In this document: positions 27,046 through 34,083 of the stretch, in pieces
How the letters are laid out: every line of letters starts with the position of its first letter
Position numbering within the stretch: the first letter of the stretch is position 1
Source: Microbacterium invictum
Lineage (GTDB): Bacteria; Actinomycetota; Actinomycetes; Actinomycetales; Microbacteriaceae
Direction: 5' to 3'
Assembly (NCBI RefSeq): GCF_034421375.1
Contig: NZ_CP139779.1
Location: forward strand, 3,410,001-3,474,000
Length of the DNA stretch: 64,000 nucleotides
Notes under the pieces: generated by a model
The model's input: the letters and a program-made list of their open reading frames with translations, nothing else
The model's database searches: none
Told to the model about the DNA's origin: nothing
Made by a program: the position numbers and the translations under genes

Positions 27046-27860
27046 GAGTGATCCTCGTCGTGGTGATGATGGTGCGCGTCTTCCGCGTCGGGCGCGCCGA
27101 CCACGACGAGACGGTCGCCGGCGCGGAGGACGAAGACGGGGGTGCCGTACAGCTCGGTCAGGACCTCGGAGCGCAGCACCTCGTCAGGGCGTCCCAGGGT
27201 GAACCGGCCCCCCGCGATGTAGAGGATCCGGTCGACCTTGCCCAGCAAGGGGTTGATGTCATGCGTCACGAGCAGCACCGCGGCCTCGCGCTGACGGCGG
27301 TGGCGGTCGATCAGGTCGACCACGGCGCGCTGGTTCGCCAGGTCGAGGCTCGTCAGCGGCTCATCGCAGAGAAGCAGCCGCGGGTCGTCGGCGAGGGCCT
27401 GCCCGATGCGCAGGCGCTGCTGCTCACCGCCGGAGAGCACCCCCACCGGCCGATCGGCGAACGCGCGCGCGCCGACCTCGTCGATGAGCTTCTCCACCCG
27501 CGCGGCGTCGCGGCGGCGCGGGATGGGCAGTCCGAAGCGGTGGCCGTTGACTCCGAGCGCGACGACGTCGCGGCCCCGCAGGGCGACGTCGCGCGGCAGC
27601 GGCCGCGACTGCGGGATGTATCCGACGCGGCGGTTGCCGCCGGCGCGCACCGGCTGACCCAGCACCGACAGCGACCCCGAGCTCAGCGACTGCAGGCCCA
27701 GGATCGCCTGGAGGAGGGTCGTCTTCCCCGACCCGCTCGGGCCGAGCACAGCGATGAGCTCGCCCGGCGCGACCGTGAGATCGAGCCCCGACCACAGCTC
27801 GCGGCCCGAGCGCCGCAGCGCGGCATCCCGGATCTCGAGTGCGGGCCCCGTGGCGGTCAC
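27042..27860 (-). CDS. znuC: Zinc ABC transporter ATPase
   Basis: After the start at GTG 27860, Walker A is GPSGSGKTT (about residues 40-48), the signature VLSGGEQQR, Walker B LLLCDEPLTSLD and the switch His in VTHDIN. The C-terminus DAHHHHHDEDHS is His-rich and may contact zinc. The start overlaps the znuA stop as GTGA; the longer frame would run into znuA and is rejected. It powers the ZnuB channel. Confidence 0.93.
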   Translation of the reverse strand: MTATGPALEIRDAALRRSGRELWSGLDLTVAPGELIAVLGPSGSGKTTLLQAILGLQSLSSGSLSVLGQPVRAGGNRRVGYIPQSRPLPRDVALRGRDVVALGVNGHRFGLPIPRRRDAARVEKLIDEVGARAFADRPVGVLSGGEQQRLRIGQALADDPRLLLCDEPLTSLDLANQRAVVDLIDRHRRQREAAVLLVTHDINPLLGKVDRILYIAGGRFTLGRPDEVLRSEVLTELYGTPVFVLRAGDRLVVVGAPDAEDAHHHHHDEDHS

Positions 27861-28936
27861 TCCGCCAGCGCGTCGCTCAGCGCGGTGATGTTCGCCTGCA
27901 TCCACGAGATGTAAGTCTGGCCCTCCGGCAGCGTTTCCGAAAACGCGATCACCGGGATGCCGAGGGTCTCGGCCTCGCTGACGACCTGCTCGGTCTCGGC
28001 GCCGCCGGTCTGGGTGTTCGTGATCACGACCCGCACGTCGTCGGCCCGCAGTAGCTCGAGCGACTCCAGCAGCGTCGCGGGCGGAACATCCTGCCCCTCC
28101 TCGACCGCCTCGCTGAAGGCATCGGGGGTGACGTTCTCGAGGCCCGCCGCCGCGGCCAGGTAGACTGGCACCGGCTCGGTGACGAAGACGTGCGCACCCT
28201 GCTGGTCGGCGGCGATCTCGGCGAGCGAGGACTCCACATCCTCGATGTCGGCGGCGAAGGACTCGAGGTTCGCCGCGAACGCGTCGGCGTCATCCGGACG
28301 GAGCTCCGTCAGCTCCTCCGCGATCGACTCGGCGACGTGCACGATGGTGTGCGGGTCGTACCAGACGTGCTCGTTGAAGCCCTCGATGTGAGCGTGGTCG
28401 TGCTCCTCGCCCTCCTCGTGCGCGTGCTCCTCGCCCTCCTCGTGCGCGTGCTCCTCGCCCTCCTCGTGCGCGTGCTCTTCCTCGGCGGCGCCCTCCGCCG
28501 CAGCCGTCTCGCCTGCGGCCTCGTCGGAGTGCTCCTCGGCACCGGGGAAGTCGTGCGAGTACTCCACGGCGGTGATCACGTGCGCCTCGCTGCCGCTGGA
28601 CTCGATGAGAGCGTCGATGAACCCGTCGTATCCGCCGCCGTTCTCGACGATCAGCTCGGCGTTCGAGATCGCGAGGGTGTCCTGCGCGCTCGGCTCGTAG
28701 GAGTGGGGGTCCTGCGCCGCGGAGGTCACGATCGACGTCACCGCGACGGCGTCGCCGCCGATCTCCTCGACGATCTGCCCGTAGACGTTGGTGGAGGCCA
28801 CGACCGGGACGGCGTCACCCGAGGCGGCGCCATCCGACGTGGACGACGCGGATCCGGCGGCGGTGGCACAGCCGGCGAGGGTGAGGACGGATGCCGCGGT
28901 GACGGCGAAGAGGGGAACGATTCGGGTCGCACGCAT
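27857..28936 (-). CDS. znuA: Zinc-binding lipoprotein of the ZnuABC importer, His-rich loop type
   Basis: The 359-residue protein has a lipobox (LTLAGC, Cys23), the cluster A-1 fold, the ligand motif DPHSYEPS (His78), a His/Glu-rich loop at residues 154-183 (EEHAHEEGEEHAHEEG repeats), FNEHVWYDPHT, and a C-terminal half with ITNTQTGG. Loop-bearing ZnuA proteins can acquire zinc without a chaperone. The ATG at 28936 is 6 nt after TAGACT (28948-28943), so the message is probably leaderless, and a Zur box lies directly upstream. Confidence 0.95.
   Translation of the reverse strand: MRATRIVPLFAVTAASVLTLAGCATAAGSASSTSDGAASGDAVPVVASTNVYGQIVEEIGGDAVAVTSIVTSAAQDPHSYEPSAQDTLAISNAELIVENGGGYDGFIDALIESSGSEAHVITAVEYSHDFPGAEEHSDEAAGETAAAEGAAEEEHAHEEGEEHAHEEGEEHAHEEGEEHDHAHIEGFNEHVWYDPHTIVHVAESIAEELTELRPDDADAFAANLESFAADIEDVESSLAEIAADQQGAHVFVTEPVPVYLAAAAGLENVTPDAFSEAVEEGQDVPPATLLESLELLRADDVRVVITNTQTGGAETEQVVSEAETLGIPVIAFSETLPEGQTYISWMQANITALSDALAE
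28400..28471. repeat. 24-bp tandem repeat, 3 identical units, encoding the ZnuA His loop
   Basis: Three identical 24-bp units run from 28400 to 28471, followed by a partial fourth. Each encodes HEEGEEHA-type residues in frame, so unit gain or loss would change the number of zinc-binding histidines without breaking the gene. Confidence 0.9.
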
Positions 28937-28954
28937 ACCGGCAGTCTAACGGAT

Positions 28955-28969
28955 TGATAATCGTTATCA
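28955..28969. promoter_or_regulatory. Zur-type box controlling znuA
   Basis: TGATAA-TCG-TTATCA is a perfect 6-3-6 palindrome in AT-rich sequence, 18 bp upstream of znuA and 6 bp upstream of its -10 box TAGACT (28948-28943). It fits the known actinobacterial Zur consensus. Its last three bases (28967-28969) are also the stop codon of the upstream aztA gene. Confidence 0.88.
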
Positions 28970-29635
28970 GTAATCGACGGAGACCTGCCCGTCGCGGAGC
29001 CCGACGATCCGATCGGCGAGCCCACGCACCGCCGGGTCGTGCGAGACGCAGACCACCGCGGCTCCCCGGAGGGACTCCTCGCGGAGGATCTGTCGGATGC
29101 GCGTCGCGCTGGCGGTATCGAGCCCGGTCGTCGGCTCGTCGAGGAGCATCATCCCCGGTCGCCGCACCAGCGCCTGCGCGAGAAGGGCGCGCTGCCGCTG
29201 TCCACCCGACACCTCGGCGAGCGGAGCACGGGCGAGTGCCTCGATGTCGAGACGCCTCAGAGCGTCGGTCACCGCCCGACGCCGCTGCACCCGAGACGTT
29301 CCCCGGCGGAGGCCGAGTGCGACCGTCTCGGCGACGGTGATCGGAAGCAAGGGTGTCACCGCGACGGATTGCGGCATATAGGCCAGTACCGCGCATCCGG
29401 GCACCTGTCGGACACCGACGGACGGCGACCGCGCCCCACTCAGCACCTCGAGGAGTGTCGACTTCCCGGCCCCGTTCGGTCCCGTGATGACCGTCAGCTC
29501 GCCACCGGAGATCTGGACCGAGACATCCGCGAGCACCGCACGCCGCCCGAAGACGACGCCCACCCGATCCAGTCGGGCGGCCGCATACGGTCGCCCCGCG
29601 GCATCCCCCGGCGCACCGGTCTCGGTCGTTCTCAT
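28967..29635 (-). CDS. aztA: Zinc ABC transporter ATPase, Azt type
   Basis: The 222-residue ATPase has Walker A TGPNGAGKST (residues 51-60), signature VSGGQRQRALLAQAL, Walker B MMLLDEPTTGLD and VSHDPAV. It is shorter than ZnuC and lacks the His tail. It belongs to the Azt importer by position: aztB, an aztD-like gene, aztC and aztD lie divergently on the other strand. The ATG at 29635 is the first start in frame after a stretch without start codons; the strong GGAGG lies 16 nt upstream, longer than usual. Its 3' end touches the znuA Zur box. Confidence 0.88.
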   Translation of the reverse strand: MRTTETGAPGDAAGRPYAAARLDRVGVVFGRRAVLADVSVQISGGELTVITGPNGAGKSTLLEVLSGARSPSVGVRQVPGCAVLAYMPQSVAVTPLLPITVAETVALGLRRGTSRVQRRRAVTDALRRLDIEALARAPLAEVSGGQRQRALLAQALVRRPGMMLLDEPTTGLDTASATRIRQILREESLRGAAVVCVSHDPAVRGLADRIVGLRDGQVSVDY

Positions 29636-29660
29636 CCGTTCACCACCGTGTCCTCCAATT

Positions 29661-29689
29661 TTGAGAATGATTCTCATTAAGCCTACGGT
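29661..29689 (+). promoter_or_regulatory. Predicted aztB promoter, leaderless
   Basis: TTGAGA (29661-29666), 17-nt spacer, TACGGT (29684-29689), then 6 nt to the aztB ATG at 29696. The -35 box shares five bases with the Zur-type palindrome, a direct basis for repression. Confidence 0.68.
29662..29676. promoter_or_regulatory. Zur-type box between aztA and aztB
   Basis: TGAGAA-TGA-TTCTCA is a perfect 6-3-6 palindrome with the same pattern as the znuA box (TGAKAA-N3-TTMTCA). It lies between the divergent aztA and aztB and overlaps the aztB -35 box, so Zur with zinc should shut both directions. Confidence 0.88.
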
Positions 29690-29695
29690 GGCGAC

Positions 29696-30577
29696 ATGAC
29701 CCTCCTCGTCGACGCCCTGTTTGCACCCTTCGCGTTGGAGTTCGTGCAGCGGGCTCTGCTCGGCGGAGTGCTCGTGGCGGTGCTCTGCGGGGTCGTGGGC
29801 ACCTGGGTCGTCATCCGCGGCATGGCCTTCCTCGGCGAAGCGCTGGGGCACGGGATGCTTCCCGGGGTCGCCCTCGCCACCGTGCTCGGCGTCCCCGTGC
29901 TCGTGGGCGGGGCCATCGGCGCGACGGCCATGAGCGTCGGCGTGTCGGCCCTGCAGCGTCGGGGACGTCTGTCGTACGACACCAGCATCGGTCTGCTGTT
30001 CGTCGCGATGCTGTCACTCGGTGTCATCGTCATCTCGTTCTCGGGGAACTTCGCCACCGACGCCACCGCCATCCTCTTCGGAGACATCCTGGCCATCTCC
30101 GCGGCGGACCTCGTCGTGCTCGCCGCCGCGTGCGGGACGGGTGTCCTGGTGGCCGCCCTCGCCCATCGCCGGCTCGTGGCCCTCGCGCTCGACACACGGA
30201 TCGCGGCCGTGCTGGGTTTTCGGCCCCGTCTCGCCCAGGCCGTCCTCGTGGGGCTCGTCACGCTCGCCGTCGTCGCCTCGTACCAGGCTGTCGGATCGCT
30301 GCTGGTCGTCGGTCTCCTGCTCGCGCCTGCGGTGGCCGCCGGCGGGTGGACCGCCCGGATCTCGAGCCGGATGCTGCTGGCCGCCGCCTTCGGAATCGCG
30401 GCCGTGTTCACGGGCCTTCTCGCCTCGTGGCACTTCGCCTCCGCTGCCGGGGCGTCGGTCGCCGCGGCAGCCATCGCCCTGGCCGGGGGGTCGACTCTCC
30501 TCCGCGCCGCTGTCGTCGCTCGCGGACGTCGGCGGCGCGGAGCACCCGAGGGGCTCTCCGCGCCCGCCGTCGCCTGA
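29696..30577 (+). CDS. aztB: Zinc ABC transporter permease, Azt type
   Basis: The 293-residue ABC-3 family permease has about 8 helices: GTWVVIRGMAFLGEALGHGM, SYDTSIGLLFVAMLSLGVI and GSLLVVGLLLAPAVAAGGWT. The pattern MAFLGEALGHG is typical of this family. It should form the channel served by AztC and AztA. The ATG lies 6 nt after the -10 box, so translation is probably leaderless. The aztD-like gene follows after 30 nt with a ribosome site of its own. Confidence 0.92.
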   Translation: MTLLVDALFAPFALEFVQRALLGGVLVAVLCGVVGTWVVIRGMAFLGEALGHGMLPGVALATVLGVPVLVGGAIGATAMSVGVSALQRRGRLSYDTSIGLLFVAMLSLGVIVISFSGNFATDATAILFGDILAISAADLVVLAAACGTGVLVAALAHRRLVALALDTRIAAVLGFRPRLAQAVLVGLVTLAVVASYQAVGSLLVVGLLLAPAVAAGGWTARISSRMLLAAAFGIAAVFTGLLASWHFASAAGASVAAAAIALAGGSTLLRAAVVARGRRRRGAPEGLSAPAVA

Positions 30578-30607
30578 CCCGTCCATCCCCCTCTCGGGAG
30601 AGAACCC

Positions 30608-31852
30608 ATGCGTTCCCGCGTCTTCGCCCTCATCGTCTCCGCCCTCGCCGTCGGACTCACCGCGTGCGCCGGTACCCCGGCGACCGCCCCGTCATCCGAA
30701 GCCTCCGCCGCCGACGACGATCACGGCGAGCGCGCCGGCGCCACCGAGCTCACCGAACCCCCACTGGGGCTGACGATGATCGACGCGGCCGGCACCGTGA
30801 CCCACCTCGACCTGTGGGACGAGAACATCTCGGACCTCGGTGCGATCGCCCCGCCCCGCAGCGTCGCGAGCGACGGCCGCTACCTCTTCGCCGAGACCGA
30901 CACCGGAGTTCAGATCGTCGACTCGGGCGTCTGGACCTGGGACCACGTCGACCACTTCCACTACTACCGCGCGTCCCCCGACATCCTCGGAACCGTCACG
31001 GGGCAGGGCCCGGCGCGCGTGGCGACGACGAACCAGTCGATGTCGGGGAGCACCGGGATCTTCTTCGAGGGCTCGGGGGAAGCGGTGCTCCTGGACACCG
31101 AGGCTCTCTCGCGCGGTGAACTGACGGAGCGTTTCCGGCTCGAGGTCATGCCGCACGAGGGCCTGGTGGTCCCCGTCGGATCGTTCGCCGTGGTCACCGA
31201 GGCGGGGCCGGACGGTCGTGCCGACCGTGTCGCCGCGTACTCGGGCGACGGCGAGCCGGTGGGAACGCAGGCGGCGTGCCCCGACGCCCGCGGCACGATC
31301 ACGACCCGCGTCGGCGCCGTCATCGGATGCCGCGACGCGGCCCTCCTGGCCGAGGTCACCGACGGCGAGCTCACGCTTTCGCGGATCCCGTACCCGCCCG
31401 GCACGACAGCAGCCCCCGCGGAGTCGTTCCACAATCGCGAGGGGCGTCCGACCGTGGCGGGTCTCGCTGGCGAGTCCGGCACCGACGGGATCTGGCTTCT
31501 GAACACCCGCGCGCAGACCTGGACGCTCCTGCCCTCGCCCGAGCCGTTGGTCACCGTCACCGCGGTCGACGACGACGCCGACACCGTGCTCGCCCTGACC
31601 AGGGAAGGGCGTCTGATCGTGCTCGACGGTACCGACGGCGCCGTGCGGGCCCGGACCGAGCCGCTCGTCGCCGCCTCGATCGACGACGAGGGCGCCCGGA
31701 TCCCGGCGATCGTCGCCGACGCGCAACGGGCCTATGTGTCCGGCCCCCGGGAGCAGAAGCTCTTCGAGATCGACTTCGCCGACGATGCCCGCATCGCGCG
31801 CACCTTCGACACGGCTGCGCCGTTCGGGTTCACCGCGGGGACCGGGCGATGA
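30608..31852 (+). CDS. AztD-like lipoprotein paralogue with altered metal ligands
   Basis: The 414-residue lipoprotein (lipobox VGLTAC, Cys20) is a beta-propeller related to AztD. Shared landmarks are DTEALSRGELTERF opposite FDTADLAASEGLPDV, the ACPDARG/IGC pair opposite QCPGVHG/FGC, and MPHEGLVVPVG opposite AHHGVSIVLED. Of the His residues that stand out in the true AztD here (124, 128, 168, 169, 213), only the equivalent of 168 is kept. A new cluster HVDHFHYY occupies residues 113-120, and the N-terminus has DDDHG. It lies between aztB and aztC and overlaps aztC as ATGA. A second periplasmic zinc chaperone or sensor is likely but unproven. Confidence 0.72.
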   Translation: MRSRVFALIVSALAVGLTACAGTPATAPSSEASAADDDHGERAGATELTEPPLGLTMIDAAGTVTHLDLWDENISDLGAIAPPRSVASDGRYLFAETDTGVQIVDSGVWTWDHVDHFHYYRASPDILGTVTGQGPARVATTNQSMSGSTGIFFEGSGEAVLLDTEALSRGELTERFRLEVMPHEGLVVPVGSFAVVTEAGPDGRADRVAAYSGDGEPVGTQAACPDARGTITTRVGAVIGCRDAALLAEVTDGELTLSRIPYPPGTTAAPAESFHNREGRPTVAGLAGESGTDGIWLLNTRAQTWTLLPSPEPLVTVTAVDDDADTVLALTREGRLIVLDGTDGAVRARTEPLVAASIDDEGARIPAIVADAQRAYVSGPREQKLFEIDFADDARIARTFDTAAPFGFTAGTGR

Positions 31853-32781
31853 ACGCGCGTCGGACGCCGCGAGGGCGGCTCGTGGCGGCACTCCTCGCGG
31901 CAGGGTTGACGGCCTCGGCGCTCGCCGGGTGCGCAGCGGTCGGTGACGGGCGTCCGCTCGTCGTGGTGACCACGAACATCCTCGGCGACGTCGTCGAAGA
32001 GCTCGTCGGCGACGAGGCGGAGGTCCTCACGTTGATGAAGCCCAACGCCGATCCGCACTCGTTCGAGATCTCGGCGCAGGAGGCGGCGCGCCTGCGCAGC
32101 GCCGACCTGATCGTCTCGAACGGGCTCGGCCTCGAGGAGGGTCTGCAGCAGCACCTCGATGCGGCAGCGGCCGACGGCGTCGCCGCTTTCGTCGCCGGCG
32201 ACGTGATCGACGTCCTCGCCTACCGCGACGGCGACGCGGCCGGCAACCCGGACTCGCACTTCTGGACCGATCCCGCGCGGATGCGTGGCGTGGTGGATGC
32301 ACTGGAGCCGGTGCTGTCCGACCTCGACGGTGTCGCTTCGTCCGAGGTGACCGCACGCACCACGGAATACCGGTCCGCGATCGACGAGCTCGACGCCGAG
32401 ATGATGCGGGCCTTCGCAGCGATCCCCGCCGACCGGAGGGCTCTGGTGACCAACCACCATGTGTTCGGCTACCTCGCCGACCGCTTCGACTTCGAGGTCG
32501 TGGGTGCGGTCATCCCCGGGGGCACGACCCTCGCCGCCCCCTCCGCGTCCGATCTGGCCGACCTCGTCACGGCGATCGAGCGAACGGGTGTGCCGGCGAT
32601 CTTCGCCGAGTCGTCCTCGCCCGATCGACTCGTCCGCGCGCTCGCCGAGGAAGCCGACGTCCATGTCGATGTCGTGGAGCTGTTCACCGAGTCGCTCACC
32701 GACGCCGAGGGCGGCGCTCCGGACTACCTGACCATGATGCGCGTCAACACCGAGCGCATCTCCACCGGACTCTCCCGCTGA
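31849..32781 (+). CDS. aztC: Zinc-binding lipoprotein AztC (no His-rich loop)
   Basis: The 310-residue cluster A-1 substrate-binding protein has a lipobox ALAGC (Cys28), first ligand NADPHSFE (His70), then DSHFWTDPARM, TNHHVFGYLADRF and a late AIFAESSSP with the Asp/Glu ligand region. The flexible His-rich loop of ZnuA is absent, the feature that defines AztC-type proteins which receive zinc from AztD. The ATG at 31849 overlaps the preceding stop as ATGA; the open frame upstream is a shadow of the aztD-like gene. Confidence 0.93.
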   Translation: MNARRTPRGRLVAALLAAGLTASALAGCAAVGDGRPLVVVTTNILGDVVEELVGDEAEVLTLMKPNADPHSFEISAQEAARLRSADLIVSNGLGLEEGLQQHLDAAAADGVAAFVAGDVIDVLAYRDGDAAGNPDSHFWTDPARMRGVVDALEPVLSDLDGVASSEVTARTTEYRSAIDELDAEMMRAFAAIPADRRALVTNHHVFGYLADRFDFEVVGAVIPGGTTLAAPSASDLADLVTAIERTGVPAIFAESSSPDRLVRALAEEADVHVDVVELFTESLTDAEGGAPDYLTMMRVNTERISTGLSR

Positions 32782-32810
32782 GGGTCCACCCCATCAAGAA
32801 GAGAGGCATC

Positions 32811-34022
32811 ATGCGCACTCCCCCTTTGCGCCGCGCGGGTATCACCGCGCTCACCATCGGAGCGGTCGTGACACTGGCCGCGTGCTCGTCGGACGCCGGA
32901 ACCGGTTCCGCCGCACCGGCGACACCCGACTCCCCGTCCGCCTCCCCCGGTCCTCGTGTCGCGGTCGGTTATGAGGGCGGGGTCGTCGTCCTCGACGGTG
33001 ACACTCTCGAGCCGGTCGCCGAATTCGACTCCGAGGAGTTCATCCGCCTGAACCCGGCCGGCGACGACCGGCACGTGATGGTGACGATGAGCGAGGGCTT
33101 CCAGGTGCTCGACGCCGCCGCGGGGACAGCGGAGGAGCCCGAGCTCACCGATCTCGTGTTCGAGGCCGACAAACCCGGCCACGTCGTCCGGCACGCCGGC
33201 AAGACGATCCTGTACGCCGACGGCACGAGCGACACCACCATCTTCGACACCGCCGACCTCGCGGCATCCGAGGGTCTTCCCGACGTGGAGACGATCGAGG
33301 GTGTGGAAGCGCATCACGGTGTGTCGATCGTCCTCGAGGACGGGACCTTCCTCACCACCGTCGGCAACGCCGACGGCCGCAGCGGCATCACCGCCCAGGA
33401 CGCAGGCGGAGCGGTCATCGCCGAGACCGATCAGTGCCCGGGCGTGCACGGCGAAGGGACCGCGAAAGATGAGGTCGTCGTGTTCGGGTGCGAGAACGGC
33501 GCGCTGATCTACGACGGCGGCGAGATCGTCAAGCTCGATTCGCCGGATCAGCCCTACGGCCGTATCGGGAACGCGTTCACGACCGACACCAGCCCGATCG
33601 TGCTGACGGACTACAACAACGACCCCGACGCAGAGGGGTATCTGCTGGACGCCGTCACCCTCGTCGACACGCACGCGCGGACCCTCGAGGTCGTCGAGAT
33701 GCCGGAGGGCGCGGAGTACACCTTCCGCGACCTCGCTCGCGGCCCTGGCGACCTCGGATACATCCTCGCCTCGGACGGCTCGATCCACGTCCTCGACCCG
33801 ATCTCGGGTGAGTTCGTCGACGAGTTCCCGGTGATCCAGGCATGGGAGGGCCCGGCGGAGTGGCAGGACCCGCACCCCGCCATCCTCGTGTCGGGCGACA
33901 TCGCCTACGTGACCGAGCCCGCCGCGAATGCGGTGCACGCGGTCAACCTCACCACGGGCGAGATCGTCGCGACCGGCAAGCTCGAGGTCACCCCGAACGA
34001 GCTGGCCGTCGCCGCCGGCTGA
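32811..34022 (+). CDS. aztD: Zinc metallochaperone AztD
   Basis: The 403-residue lipoprotein (lipobox TLAAC, Cys25) has the AztD beta-propeller with KPGHVVRHAGKT (His124, His128), VEAHHGVS (His168, His169), QCPGVHGEG (His213) and FGCENGAL; Cys209 and Cys227 can form a disulfide. AztD binds zinc outside the cytoplasmic membrane and hands it to AztC. GAGAGG lies 6 nt upstream of the ATG. It is the last gene of the Azt plus-strand operon, ended by a strong terminator. Confidence 0.93.
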   Translation: MRTPPLRRAGITALTIGAVVTLAACSSDAGTGSAAPATPDSPSASPGPRVAVGYEGGVVVLDGDTLEPVAEFDSEEFIRLNPAGDDRHVMVTMSEGFQVLDAAAGTAEEPELTDLVFEADKPGHVVRHAGKTILYADGTSDTTIFDTADLAASEGLPDVETIEGVEAHHGVSIVLEDGTFLTTVGNADGRSGITAQDAGGAVIAETDQCPGVHGEGTAKDEVVVFGCENGALIYDGGEIVKLDSPDQPYGRIGNAFTTDTSPIVLTDYNNDPDAEGYLLDAVTLVDTHARTLEVVEMPEGAEYTFRDLARGPGDLGYILASDGSIHVLDPISGEFVDEFPVIQAWEGPAEWQDPHPAILVSGDIAYVTEPAANAVHAVNLTTGEIVATGKLEVTPNELAVAAG

Positions 34023-34034
34023 CATCGACGAAGA

Positions 34035-34067
34035 CGCACGCCCCCGTCGCCTCGGCGGGGGCGTGCG
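34035..34067 (+). terminator. Terminator after aztD
   Basis: A 12-bp perfect stem (CGCACGCCCCCG and its complement) closes a 9-nt loop, 12 nt after the aztD stop. It also lies just beyond the 3' end of the convergent multicopper oxidase gene and may serve both. Confidence 0.8.
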
Positions 34068-34083
34068 CGTCGTCGGGCCGCGG

